Shown: positions 1 through 9,117 of the stretch, in pieces
How the letters are laid out: every line of letters begins with the position of its first letter
Numbering within the stretch: the first letter of the stretch is position 1
Position numbers and translations under genes: made by a program
The notes under the pieces: generated by a model
Database searches by the model: none
What the model was told of the DNA's origin: nothing
The model's input: the letters and a program-made list of their open reading frames with translations, nothing else
Assembly: GCA_013204545.1 (NCBI GenBank)
Contig: JABMNN010000134.1
Coordinates: forward strand, 1-50,938
From: Chloroflexota bacterium
GTDB lineage: Bacteria; Chloroflexota; Dehalococcoidia; Lucifugimonadales; Lucifugimonadaceae
DNA: 50,938 bases
Direction: 5' to 3'

Positions 1-335
1 CCCCCCCCCCCCCCCAAAACGCACATATGAGGCGTGAGCACTTGTCACTACAGGTACATAAAAAAACAAGCTGTACCAAAGTGCTAGAAGAGCTCAACCT
101 GATGACAGAGACTGGATGTAATAGACCAGACTTGCTGTCAATGTCCCCACTACGGATGTTCAGGTGATGTCGAGTACTTCTTGCTGTATCTAACTGTTAG
201 TTGTCAGGTATGTGCGACGACGTAAGCATCAGTAAATTTTGCAGTTCTGATAGACGTTTACTGAACAATCCCGAACGCGACAAGGCCGCTCTAAAAGAAC
301 GGCCTTGAAAGCATTGGTTTTTGTAAAGCGGGTGG
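1..335. other. Intergenic sequence at window start, with C homopolymer
   Basis: No credible gene is visible here. The first 15 bases are all C, which looks more like a contig-end or amplification artefact than biology. The rest is low in coding signal and ends with the hairpin described at 281-307. Confidence 0.5.
281..307 (-). terminator. Hairpin downstream of the lipoprotein gene
   Basis: CAAGGCCG (281-288) and CGGCCTTG (300-307) are perfect 8-bp complementary arms around an 11-nt loop, about 29 nt beyond the stop of the minus-strand lipoprotein gene. There is no good U-tract on the minus strand, so it may only be a weak terminator or an mRNA-stabilising hairpin. Confidence 0.45.
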
Positions 336-995
336 CTATTCTGCCACTACACACACTGCGCCAACAGCAGGGTCACCTGAAAACCTAGATGTGTAGGTAA
401 AGCAACCTATCTTAGTGAATGTGTGTTCAAAACTGGGAAGTACTTTATCGAACGGTCCTTTGTGTAGGTCCCCTGAATCCCACTCTTCGTCTTGGCCGGG
501 GTCAGATGTCGAGCTGCTGGCTGATCGACGATCATGACCCCAACGGACTGTCGATCCAACCGCAATCTTTATAATGGCGGGCTCGAATTGAACGCCGTCG
601 ATACCTTTGGCAGGAATATTTACGTCGATCACACCCGTTAGAGCCGGCCCATCAGGAACTTCAACTTCAAAAGCTGCACCTTGAACTCTTTCGCTCGATC
701 CACTACCTTCTGCGAAAATTCCTTGCTCGGCCTGAGCAGTAGCCTCTGCCGCACGCTTATTGTTAGCAAGTTCAGCCGCACTACCTGAGCCGTTCTCTAC
801 TGAGAGGGCAGCATCAGGATCACCACCTGCGTCAATAACTGCTTGACGGGTAGCTTGAACATTATCTTCTTTGTTCTGTGCCTGAGAGGTCTGAACGATT
901 TCCACTGTCGTGGGACCGCTCGAGCAAGCGGCCATAATGGTGGTCAAAGCCAGCGCGCCGGCAACAACCAGAATCACACGAGTACGTATCGACAT
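336..995 (-). CDS. Lipoprotein with a degenerate cupredoxin-like domain
   Basis: A 219-residue secreted protein. The N-terminus is a lipoprotein signal: basic start, hydrophobic core, lipobox ending MAAC with the acylated Cys at residue 24. A low-complexity Ala/Glu/Gln-rich linker (about 30-105) follows. The C-terminal third resembles plastocyanin-type cupredoxins: F-x-P-A-x-I, then V-G-S-T-V-R-W, a D-S-G segment, and an H-T-F-T-K-x-G-C-F-T-Y strand. Cupredoxins normally bind copper through His, Cys, His and Met. Here the His expected after the W-x-N-x-D region and the Cys-x2-His of the last loop are absent. The two remaining Cys, in KIGCF and AVCVV, could form a disulfide instead. A structural or binding role outside the membrane is inferred; electron transfer is unlikely. 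It appears monocistronic. Confidence 0.7.
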   Translation of the reverse strand: MSIRTRVILVVAGALALTTIMAACSSGPTTVEIVQTSQAQNKEDNVQATRQAVIDAGGDPDAALSVENGSGSAAELANNKRAAEATAQAEQGIFAEGSGSSERVQGAAFEVEVPDGPALTGVIDVNIPAKGIDGVQFEPAIIKIAVGSTVRWGHDRRSASSSTSDPGQDEEWDSGDLHKGPFDKVLPSFEHTFTKIGCFTYTSRFSGDPAVGAVCVVAE

Positions 996-1182
996 TTATG
1001 TCCCCCGAAAACGAAGCGCATTTTAATGCGCAGGGTAAGGGTGTTTCAGTTCAGTTGTTGTTGATTTATGCATCAAAGCTATGAACCGGTTAATTCAATC
1101 TGGCGGAAGGATATCACGCAGTATTGGATAGGCGGGAATAATTTTCTGTACATCCGAGTCATTATTCGCGATCAACGCTGAC

Positions 1183-2475
1183 TTAGGTAAATATCCGACG
1201 ATATTTGAGAACAATCAGTCCAGAAACCACCGCAATTCCGGCAGCCACGAAATACGAGAAACGGTACGCCTCGACAAATGAACTGCCGTTCGAAGACTGT
1301 TGCCAATTCAGCAAAGAAGTCATTAGAGCTATCGAAAGCACTGTTCCGATGGTTTGTGAAACAGTCAAGGCTGCGGAGGTTGATCCAGTGTGCTCGCCCG
1401 GAGTACCACGCAACGTAAGAGCGTAGACGGCTGCTTGGTGCATTCCAAACCCGAGCCCCAGTACCGCAATTCCGATAACCACTGTAGACATGGATGGAGA
1501 TGCTCCTGCTGAGCCCACCAAGAAGAGCCCTGTCGCGGTGATTATTGTTCCAATGAACGTAATCGGTCTGTCGCCCGCGCGATCTGCTAACCAACCGGCT
1601 ATCCCTGATCCCGCAAAATTCATTCCAGCCATAAGCGCTAGTAATGCCCCCAGAGTTAAGCCACTGCGCCCCATCACGTCGGCAACGTAGAACGGGAACA
1701 AGAACCACATTACGAACGAAGCTACAGTCAGGAGCAGATTTGAAGCGGTGCCAGACTTAAAGCCAGAAAACGAAGTCAGCCCAGCCGGGAAGATAGTGAA
1801 TCGACCGCTTCGCTTGCCATATGCGAATACGAAACTCAGAGTTACGGTCGCTGCGAAAAGTACTAACGGAAGTGGAGTCAGCCACCCCTCGACGCGTGCG
1901 AACGACAATGCCACGACGAACGTAAACAGCGTGGCGAACAGAACGATCGACCCTGGAAGGTCGAATCGGTGGTTGGCTCGGCCAGGCAGCGCTTTAGCAA
2001 GATCACCGCTGAGCCAGATTAGTGATCCCAACAACAGGGTTATTCCGATAGGGATACGTGCCCAAAAGATAGCTTGCCAGCCGATTTCCTGACCCAGAAA
2101 ACCTCCGCCAAGAGTACCCGTAAATGTACCGAGTCCCATCGCTCCAAGTGTTACGCCAAGGGCTGCTCCCCTGCGACTCGATCCAAATGCGCGTGCTACT
2201 AGAGCAGGTGCAAGGGTAAATAAGATCGCCACACCGATTCCCTGAGGGATGCGCAGAGCGACGATAGGTGTCAGAGAGTCCTGTAGTGATATGAAGCCCA
2301 CTGAGACCGTGTACAACACGATACCGGCAATCAATGGCCATTTTATCCCGAACTTATCCGCTATCCCTCCAGCCACGAATCCGGTACCGCTGCGTGCTCC
2401 GTGGTACATGATGATTATTAGTTGGACACTTATCAGTGTTTCTCCCAAGTCTGATCGGAAGCGTGGAAGGTTCAC
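1183..2475 (-). CDS. MFS transporter (DHA2-like), 5' end problematic
   Basis: A multi-pass major facilitator superfamily permease, 430 residues from the GTG at 2475. It has about a dozen hydrophobic segments and the DHA2-type signature W-Q-A-I-F-W-x-R-I-P-I-G near residue 130, preceded by a Gly-rich helix. This points to a proton-driven drug or metabolite exporter; the substrate cannot be told. The GTG start is not satisfactory, because helix 1 (ending GALDFSINVNLPRF, the classical L-D-x3-N-V-x-L-P motif) is encoded in frame upstream to about 2560. No ATG, GTG or TTG lies in that frame before the stop at 2695-2697. An ACG at 2578-2580 sits where an ATG would be expected. Either a rare start is used, the start has mutated, or there is a sequence error. 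Confidence 0.75.
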   Translation of the reverse strand: MNLPRFRSDLGETLISVQLIIIMYHGARSGTGFVAGGIADKFGIKWPLIAGIVLYTVSVGFISLQDSLTPIVALRIPQGIGVAILFTLAPALVARAFGSSRRGAALGVTLGAMGLGTFTGTLGGGFLGQEIGWQAIFWARIPIGITLLLGSLIWLSGDLAKALPGRANHRFDLPGSIVLFATLFTFVVALSFARVEGWLTPLPLVLFAATVTLSFVFAYGKRSGRFTIFPAGLTSFSGFKSGTASNLLLTVASFVMWFLFPFYVADVMGRSGLTLGALLALMAGMNFAGSGIAGWLADRAGDRPITFIGTIITATGLFLVGSAGASPSMSTVVIGIAVLGLGFGMHQAAVYALTLRGTPGEHTGSTSAALTVSQTIGTVLSIALMTSLLNWQQSSNGSSFVEAYRFSYFVAAGIAVVSGLIVLKYRRIFT

Positions 2476-2928
2476 GTTAATCGAAAAATCTAGGGCACCG
2501 AGAAACAGGGCTCCACTTCCTACCGCAATTGCGAGAAGCTGGGCGAAGCGAGTCAGTTGCAGATCTGGTACGTGATTCGTACTAAGGAGATGCGATTTCG
2601 ATTTAGGGCTTGTGATGACTAGAGTCCGTAACCAACTGCTCGAGCCAACGATAGCTCTGCATATTTGACTATTAAAATCATGGTGACTTCCGAACTATAT
2701 CGAGTAGCTGCCAAATCAATCATCAGTCCGCAAAACCCCAAAGGCGATTTGTTCTGGTTAATTATCTCATTTATGCAGTAGCAACCCCTTGATTGCCGCA
2801 CCGGTTTTATGAAATGTATGCACATATGAGTCGACGCTGTATATTTCGCGGGTACAAAAACTAAGAATATTTGACATAGAAACTCCAATAAGCAGCATCA
2901 CCCTGCACGGAAAGCACAAGAACTAACA
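2476..2928. other. MFS helix-1 region and divergent intergenic sequence
   Basis: Positions 2476-2580 on the minus strand encode the missing first membrane helix of the MFS protein in frame. The remainder separates it from the divergent dehydrogenase gene. A TTGACA at 2871-2876 could be a -35 element for that gene, but no convincing -10 lies at the right distance. Nothing else is recognised. Confidence 0.4.
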
Positions 2929-3909
2929 ATGGGACACACCGTTATCTATTACGGCGAGCACGGCGGTGCGAGAACTATCCGCGCTCTTGAACTAGCACCC
3001 GGCGATCTCGATTGGGGAGTCGTGAGCCCTGATGCCCCGGAATCAGAGCAAACGGAGGCACTAGCCGATGCCGTGGCTGTAATTACGAACGGTCTCTCAA
3101 TTACTACCGATATGCTTTCGAAGATGCCCAAGATGAAGCTTCTTCAAGTGATGAGTGCAGGATTCGATCGACTCGATGTGCCTGCAGTACGCGAGATGGG
3201 TATCGAAGTCTGTAACAACTCGCCTGCCATCGCCCGATCAGTCGCTGAGCATGCTATTGGCATGATGATGATGGTCTACAAACGTCTTCCTCAGGGCATC
3301 GATGGCGTGAAAGATGGCACATGGCAGAAGCCTGCGAAATCTGGTGATTACGGCAAAGTATTCGAGATATCTGGCCGAACAGTGGGCATTGTCGGATTAG
3401 GAAATATCGGAACATGGGTCGCCAAGATGCTCAAGGGATTCGAAACCACAACTTTGTACGCAGACGTCAGGGAATTTTCTGCCGAGAAAGAGCGAGAACT
3501 CAACGTCACCAGAGTCTCGATGGACGAACTTCTTGATCGTTCAGACATCGTCACCGTGCATGTCCCTCTCTCTACTTCAACAACTGGTCTGATGGGGAGA
3601 CGAGAGTTCGCCGCTATGAAGCCAGACGCTATTTTCATAAACACCTGCCGTGGACCAGTCCAAAACGAGGCTGAGTTGATCGAGGCTTTGAATGCAGGCG
3701 AGATCATGGGGGCAGGGCTCGATGTAACAGAGATAGAGCCGACTCCATTGGATAATCCACTATTGAAGATGGACAATGTTGTAGTCACACCGCATTTGGC
3801 AGGATCATCACAAGAACGTGTCGATCGTGCTCTTGAGTTTTCGTTTGAGAACGCTCGACGCGCTCTGAACGGCGAACCCCTACAGAATCCGGTTCAAGTG
3901 CTTGATTAG
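2929..3909 (+). CDS. D-2-hydroxyacid dehydrogenase (NAD-binding)
   Basis: A 326-residue soluble oxidoreductase of the D-isomer-specific 2-hydroxyacid dehydrogenase family, which interconverts 2-oxoacids and D-2-hydroxyacids with NAD(P)H. The nucleotide-binding motif G-L-G-N-I-G is at residues 156-161 in the usual central position. The catalytic triad is complete: Arg241 (C-R-G-P), Glu270 (in the D-V-T-E-I-E-P segment) and His289 (T-P-H-L). The length is normal for the family without the ACT or regulatory domain of long SerA enzymes. The exact substrate (phosphoglycerate, glyoxylate/hydroxypyruvate or another) cannot be assigned. The stop overlaps the first possible start of the following HAD gene, so the two are probably co-transcribed and may act in one small-acid pathway. 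Confidence 0.85.
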   Translation: MGHTVIYYGEHGGARTIRALELAPGDLDWGVVSPDAPESEQTEALADAVAVITNGLSITTDMLSKMPKMKLLQVMSAGFDRLDVPAVREMGIEVCNNSPAIARSVAEHAIGMMMMVYKRLPQGIDGVKDGTWQKPAKSGDYGKVFEISGRTVGIVGLGNIGTWVAKMLKGFETTTLYADVREFSAEKERELNVTRVSMDELLDRSDIVTVHVPLSTSTTGLMGRREFAAMKPDAIFINTCRGPVQNEAELIEALNAGEIMGAGLDVTEIEPTPLDNPLLKMDNVVVTPHLAGSSQERVDRALEFSFENARRALNGEPLQNPVQVLD

Positions 3910-3928
3910 CACACCGGAATCAGCACCG

Positions 3929-4669
3929 ATGCAAGCGCCTGCGGGATTATTGATCGACCTCGATGGAACAGTCCTTCCAGCGAACAATCGTCCTACGCAA
4001 AGAGTAATTCGAGCGATCGCTGAAGCATCACGAAAGATGCCAGTAGCGATTGCCTCAGGTCGCGTGCAAGATGACGTTTGCCATTTTGCTCGTCTTTTTG
4101 GCCTCACCACCCCGCAAGTATCTGACAACGGTGCGACGTTGATTGACCCGCTAACGGGGCGGGCGATAAATAGACACATACTGGACCGTGAGACAGCGGA
4201 AAACGTGATTTCTGAATTGCGCACTGCCTCGTCACGTGTCCTAGCTTGTGACGCAGGTCGATTCATCGACCACCCCGACAAAATTACCGACTGGCAAATC
4301 ACTATTGTCATGGCAAAATTTGAGAACGAAATGGAAGCACGCGAGTGGGCTGGCCGATTTCCGACAGACAAAGTTAGTTCGTATGCAACAATCGACAATC
4401 TAGGGCAGTGGTATCTCGATTGCACCGGCGCTGGTGTCGATAAAGGGACGGGTGCTCGAGATTTCTCTAGAGCAGTCGGAATCGATCCATCAGAACTTAT
4501 GGTGATAGGTGATGGCTGGAACGATCTTCCGATGTTTCGTATCGCTGGCACCCGAATTGCCATGCAAGGTGCACCACAAGAAATGCTTGAACTGGCGTCC
4601 GCGGTGGTTCCAAATATCGAACATGACGGCGCCGCGCTGGCTATCGAAAAGTACGTTCTAAACAAGTAA
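3929..4669 (+). CDS. HAD-superfamily phosphatase (Cof-like)
   Basis: A HAD-type hydrolase of about 246 residues with all catalytic motifs: motif I D-L-D-G-T near the N-terminus with the nucleophilic Asp, motif II I-A-S-G-R, the motif III Lys in V-D-K-G-T, and motif IV G-D-G-W-N-D-L-P-M. The G-D-x-x-N-D form and the cap inserted between motifs II and III are typical of Cof/sucrose-phosphatase-type enzymes, which dephosphorylate small metabolites in the cytosol. ATG at 3929 is preferred, since it places motif I about ten residues in; a TTG at 3902 overlapping the upstream stop is the alternative. It lies directly behind the dehydrogenase gene and converges on accDA with only 11 bases between stop codons and no visible terminator. 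Confidence 0.8.
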   Translation: MQAPAGLLIDLDGTVLPANNRPTQRVIRAIAEASRKMPVAIASGRVQDDVCHFARLFGLTTPQVSDNGATLIDPLTGRAINRHILDRETAENVISELRTASSRVLACDAGRFIDHPDKITDWQITIVMAKFENEMEAREWAGRFPTDKVSSYATIDNLGQWYLDCTGAGVDKGTGARDFSRAVGIDPSELMVIGDGWNDLPMFRIAGTRIAMQGAPQEMLELASAVVPNIEHDGAALAIEKYVLNK

Positions 4670-4680
4670 CGGGCGAACGC

Positions 4681-6585
4681 CTAAGTAACGTCGAGTTCCT
4701 CGTCGCCCTTAACATCGATGTCATAGAGCATCTCGACGTCATCATCCACAAATTCGGGCCCGTTATCGCTGTCTCCAGCTTGGCGGAACGCGCGTACACC
4801 CGCAGCTAGCCCAACTTGCCATGCCTTGGTTTCGCGACGCAGTGCTGTGCGGAACCGGCTACCGTACTCGCCGACTTTGCGGTACTTCTTCTGCCGACGT
4901 CGAACCAGAGTATTCGTATTCTTTACAGTCAAATCAGACAACTCTCGCATCAATGAACGTTTGAGAAGCCGAGCTGCTTCGCGGGGTGAACTATGTGCAC
5001 CCGACTCTGGCTCAGGCACGATTCCGTCGACAAATTCCATTTCGACGCAGTCGACAGATGTCAGCTTCAAAGCTCGTGCAATGTCCGACGCCTTGCTTGG
5101 GTCGCTCATTTCCGATTGCGCACCACGTTCCGGTGCGATAGGAGTGTAGATAGCGTTTTCGAGCATTAGAACCCGGTCAGCCAGTCCGAACGCGAGAGCT
5201 GCCTCTGAGCCACCTTCACCGATGAGAATCGACAGCGTTGGCGTTTTCACTCGACCCATCTGGTCGATCATTCTTGCAACTGCTCCAGCTAGACCTCGCT
5301 GTTCCATGTCTATACCCAGCCGAGGGCCGGGTGAATCCACGATAGTAATGACTGGGATTTTGAACGTCTCGGCGAGAATCACACCACGTCGTGCTTTCCG
5401 GAATCCGCCCGGCGTAATTTCACCCATTCTTGGCGCTGAAGGATCAACGTCTGAATCAAGCGGCAATGTGGATTTCTGTTGAGCGACGATCATTACGCTC
5501 TGCCCACCGAGTCGAGCCAAACCGATGATTACCGATTCGTCGTCGGTGAAAACACGATCACCATGAAGTTCGAAGAAATTGGCGAATACGTTGTCTATAT
5601 AGAATCTGGCACGTGGCCGATCCGGACGACGCGCCAGCTTGACCATCTCCCAAGCTTCGCGTGGTTGACTGGTTACGACTTCGAGTGCCAAGCGTCTGGA
5701 TGATGTGAGACGGAATTCTGGAGAGATGATATCCAGCACTGAGGCCAGTTCGTGCTTCAGATGATCTCGCTCAATAATTGCATCGACATGCCCACGTTCC
5801 AGATACGCCTCTGCGGTGTGTTCTGTGTCGACTCGTTTGCCGTCGATCTCGCGAAGGTCACCTAACGGCGAAAATCCAATATGCGAACCGGGCTCTGCGA
5901 AAATAATATCGGCCATCGAAGCAAAGCTCCCGAGAACCTGCCCTGTCGATGGATTGCTCAGCGCAACAATAAATGCCTGACCTTTGTCCTTCAACGCCCT
6001 CGCAGCAAGCGTTGTCTTCGCCATCTGCATCAACGACAGAACACCCTCTTGGATGCGCGCACCGCCGGAAGTCACCATAGCCACACACGGCATTTTCCTA
6101 CGTGCAGCAAGTTCAAGCGCAAGGGTAACCTTCTCACCCACAACCACGCCCATCGACCCACCCAAAAAGCTCGAATCGAGCACGATCACAACAACGGGTG
6201 TGCCGCCGATAGAACATGTGCCCGTTACCGCAGCCTCGGATAATCCGGTGCTAGATTGATCTTGAAGCAGCCGAACTCTATACGAAATTCGAGGAGAGAA
6301 CTCAAGAGGATCAAGAGATTGAATCCACTTGCTGGTCTCTTTGAAACTACCTTCATCCGCAATAGCAGCAATTCGGCGTCGAGCAGAGATCGTGTAGTGA
6401 TACCCACAAGTAGGGCAGACCCTAAGCCGACGGTACTTCGTCGAGTTGGAAAGATCCGCACCGCAGGAAAGACACGCTTTGCGCGGACTCTCAAGATCGA
6501 GGGAGTCGTGTTCATCCGTTAGCTTCGCAAGTGCTTCATCTTTTTGCGACTGCTCATCTGGAAATAGTGGAGTTATATCTGCCAC
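4681..6585 (-). CDS. accDA: Acetyl-CoA carboxylase carboxyltransferase, fused beta-alpha
   Basis: A 634-residue fusion of the two carboxyltransferase subunits of acetyl-CoA carboxylase, which moves the carboxyl group from biotin to acetyl-CoA to make malonyl-CoA for fatty-acid synthesis. The N-terminal half is AccD: a four-Cys zinc ribbon (C38, C41, C57, C60) followed by the crotonase-like fold with T-S-G-G-A-R-I-Q-E-G. The C-terminal half, from about residue 305, is AccA, with G-E-G-G-S-E-A-A-L and the A-I-Y-T-P-I-A-P-E segment. Most bacteria use two genes; fused forms occur in some Gram-positive and Chloroflexota-type lineages. An acidic tail of about 40 residues ends the protein. The start is GTG. 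Biotin carboxylase and BCCP are not in this window. Confidence 0.93.
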   Translation of the reverse strand: MADITPLFPDEQSQKDEALAKLTDEHDSLDLESPRKACLSCGADLSNSTKYRRLRVCPTCGYHYTISARRRIAAIADEGSFKETSKWIQSLDPLEFSPRISYRVRLLQDQSSTGLSEAAVTGTCSIGGTPVVVIVLDSSFLGGSMGVVVGEKVTLALELAARRKMPCVAMVTSGGARIQEGVLSLMQMAKTTLAARALKDKGQAFIVALSNPSTGQVLGSFASMADIIFAEPGSHIGFSPLGDLREIDGKRVDTEHTAEAYLERGHVDAIIERDHLKHELASVLDIISPEFRLTSSRRLALEVVTSQPREAWEMVKLARRPDRPRARFYIDNVFANFFELHGDRVFTDDESVIIGLARLGGQSVMIVAQQKSTLPLDSDVDPSAPRMGEITPGGFRKARRGVILAETFKIPVITIVDSPGPRLGIDMEQRGLAGAVARMIDQMGRVKTPTLSILIGEGGSEAALAFGLADRVLMLENAIYTPIAPERGAQSEMSDPSKASDIARALKLTSVDCVEMEFVDGIVPEPESGAHSSPREAARLLKRSLMRELSDLTVKNTNTLVRRRQKKYRKVGEYGSRFRTALRRETKAWQVGLAAGVRAFRQAGDSDNGPEFVDDDVEMLYDIDVKGDEELDVT

Positions 6586-6741
6586 GGTAGTGAACTCGGC
6601 TGCTGGCGCTGGTACGAAACTGAATAGTTCAGAACGCTTCTATCTATTCTAAGCGCGAACCCACCCGCCGAACCGAACTTCACCACCTGATAGCGGTTGC
6701 TGTTCGAATTCTTCAGAGATGGGCGCACTTCGGGCCGAACC

Positions 6742-9117
6742 CTACATAACCGGCCGCGGTTTACCCGGTTCGCCAGCACCAACCACGCCTTCGTCTTCGA
6801 GTTCGTCCATGAGACGTGCCGCCCGTGGATAGCCGATCCGCAATCGACGTTGTAACAGCGATACTGATAGCGTTTTCTGCGATTGCGAGAGACCGACCGC
6901 CTGATCAAACAACGAATCACCATCCGTAGCGCTCGATGATGTACCGCCCTCTGCTCCTGCATCATCGAACGAAACGACAAGTTCAGGCAGCGGTGGTCCG
7001 CCCATGTTCTGCCATGACGTTACAACCCCTTCGATCTCTTGATCACTCAGGAACGCACCCTGAACACGCGAAGGCTTAGGCTTGTCGATTGGCATGTAGA
7101 GCATATCCCCACGACCCAGCAGCTTTTCGGCGCCGACTGAGTCGAGAATAGTTCGCGAGTCGATCTGCGACATCACCGCAAATGAAATTCGGCTTGGGAA
7201 GTTAGCCTTAATCAAACCTGTCACCACATCAACCGACGGACGCTGAGTCGCCACAACCAAATGCACTCCGGTCGCTCGACCCAACTGAGCCAAGCGCACA
7301 AGCAGCCGTTCCACATCACCAGCGGACGTCAACATAAGGTCGGCAAGTTCATCAATGAGTATGACCAGATAAGGCATCCTCTGATCCATCTTCTCGTTGT
7401 ACGAGGCAATGTTCTTCACACCGGCCTGTTCGAGTTGACGGAAGCGCCCCATCATTTCGTCTACAAGTGATCGGAGAACAATCACAGCCCGATCGGCTTC
7501 AACTATTACCGGATGGTAGAGATGAGGAATGCCCTGATATGGCGTGAGTTCGACTCGCTTGGGATCGATCATAATCAACCGCAATTCGAGCGGAGTCTTG
7601 GTCAAAATTAACCCGGTGATGATCGCGTTCATGCACACACTCTTGCCAGATCCAGTTGATCCGGCGACCAGCGTGTGAGGCATTCGAGAAAGATCGGCCA
7701 TTACAGGCTCGCCACCGCTCCCAAGTCCCAACGGAACCGGCAGAGCTGCGACTTTGGAGAATGTCCGCCAATCATCAGTATCCATTACCGAACGTAGCGT
7801 CACCTGAGTCGGGTGTGCGTTCGGCACTTCAATACCAACCAACGATTTGCCTGGAACTGGTGCTTCAAATCTTAGATTCGGCGACGCGAGTGCCAGCGCA
7901 ATGTCTTTTTCACGATTTAGAATCGTGTCCACACGAACGCGCTGCCCACCGGTGTTTTCTTCCGAGCGACCCTTCCAGCCCGGGCTTAGACCGTACATCG
8001 TTACCGTCGGCCCCTGTCGAACCTGATCGACACTGACATCGATCCCGAACTGGCTTAGTGATTCCTCAACGCGTCGACTAGTGACTTCTATTTCCTCTGG
8101 TGTAATACCTCCCGGCTTGGCAATTACCAACATCTCGCTGCCAGGCACGTGCCACGGGTATCGATAAGCGGATGAGTAGTCAGGAGGTGATACCGAAACC
8201 TCTCCAGCGGCTTCTACCTCGGAAGGAGTCGGGTAAGCGACTGCCACCCGAATTGCCGGATCCTGCGGAAGTCGTTCTACAACTTTGGCAAGCTCTGATT
8301 CGATTGCTGGCTTGTTAACCTTGGGCGTACTGGTATCCGAAGTGCCGTCTACAAATGTTGGTGAATCTTCCGCATCCTGAATGGTAGCGAGGGCTACACC
8401 CTCGTTCTCTGCATCAATCTTTGCCTGAGCAGCGATATCTGCCTCGTATTCAGCAAGGTCGGCCTTCTGAAGTGCTTTCACCTGAGCACGTTCGTATCGC
8501 CAGTTCTCAAACTTGCCATACAGCGATCGCAACCCACCCGCAAAAACTGCGTACACAACAACAACAGCACCAAGCAGTTGAGATGCCGAGCGCTTTGCCA
8601 CTCTCGGCGATGCAACAACAAATGCGATAAGAAGCAACGCTACTACACGAACCCATCCAATCGCATATTCCGTCAACGTAACGTCGAATCGGTCCCACTC
8701 AAAGGGAAGCCGCGAAATCGCTATTCCTACGTCACCGCCAAAAGTGTCCCCGCTGAACGCTGCCAAAGGGGCGTAGAACATTCCTAACCCACCTGAAATC
8801 GCCAACGCTAACGCAAGCGAAGAAAGAACCCGGCGCCACTGTTTAAACAACTGCGGCCGATTAAACATCATCAGGAAGAGAGCCGATACAAACCATAGCC
8901 CCAACGGAATGGCCGACCAACCGACCAACTTGCCCGTGTCGTCTTGAAAGAAGAAGTAGGCAACAGCGGCGATTGCCGCAATTGCTACTGCGAACCAGAG
9001 CTGTGCAGGGGCCGAAACCAAAATCCGACCAACAAACTTCGCCACTGAGCCGATGACTCGGGCAGCTTTAACGGCAACGTTTGAGCCGGATTTTTTTGGT
9101 TTCGATTTAGACGTCAA
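6742..9117 (-). CDS. ftsK: FtsK/SpoIIIE family DNA translocase
   Basis: A 791-residue membrane-anchored ATP-driven DNA pump that clears chromosomes from the division septum. Four or five hydrophobic helices lie between about residues 40 and 196, followed by an acidic linker. The FtsK alpha/beta motor comes next, with Walker A G-S-T-G-S-G-K-S (Lys492) and Walker B L-I-D-E-L-A-D (Asp589, Glu590). The C-terminal winged-helix gamma domain, which reads orienting DNA sequences, follows after a short linker. The length is like SpoIIIE/SftA rather than the longer E. coli FtsK. The TTG start lies inside the last codons of rnj (11-base overlap), so the two are translationally linked. No clear SD precedes it. 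Confidence 0.93.
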   Translation of the reverse strand: MTSKSKPKKSGSNVAVKAARVIGSVAKFVGRILVSAPAQLWFAVAIAAIAAVAYFFFQDDTGKLVGWSAIPLGLWFVSALFLMMFNRPQLFKQWRRVLSSLALALAISGGLGMFYAPLAAFSGDTFGGDVGIAISRLPFEWDRFDVTLTEYAIGWVRVVALLLIAFVVASPRVAKRSASQLLGAVVVVYAVFAGGLRSLYGKFENWRYERAQVKALQKADLAEYEADIAAQAKIDAENEGVALATIQDAEDSPTFVDGTSDTSTPKVNKPAIESELAKVVERLPQDPAIRVAVAYPTPSEVEAAGEVSVSPPDYSSAYRYPWHVPGSEMLVIAKPGGITPEEIEVTSRRVEESLSQFGIDVSVDQVRQGPTVTMYGLSPGWKGRSEENTGGQRVRVDTILNREKDIALALASPNLRFEAPVPGKSLVGIEVPNAHPTQVTLRSVMDTDDWRTFSKVAALPVPLGLGSGGEPVMADLSRMPHTLVAGSTGSGKSVCMNAIITGLILTKTPLELRLIMIDPKRVELTPYQGIPHLYHPVIVEADRAVIVLRSLVDEMMGRFRQLEQAGVKNIASYNEKMDQRMPYLVILIDELADLMLTSAGDVERLLVRLAQLGRATGVHLVVATQRPSVDVVTGLIKANFPSRISFAVMSQIDSRTILDSVGAEKLLGRGDMLYMPIDKPKPSRVQGAFLSDQEIEGVVTSWQNMGGPPLPELVVSFDDAGAEGGTSSSATDGDSLFDQAVGLSQSQKTLSVSLLQRRLRIGYPRAARLMDELEDEGVVGAGEPGKPRPVM

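Noticed and set aside
2619..2888. Minus-strand frame of 89 codons
   Set aside because: Composition not protein-like and it overlaps the region encoding MFS helix 1 only by its end; no frame link to the MFS gene.
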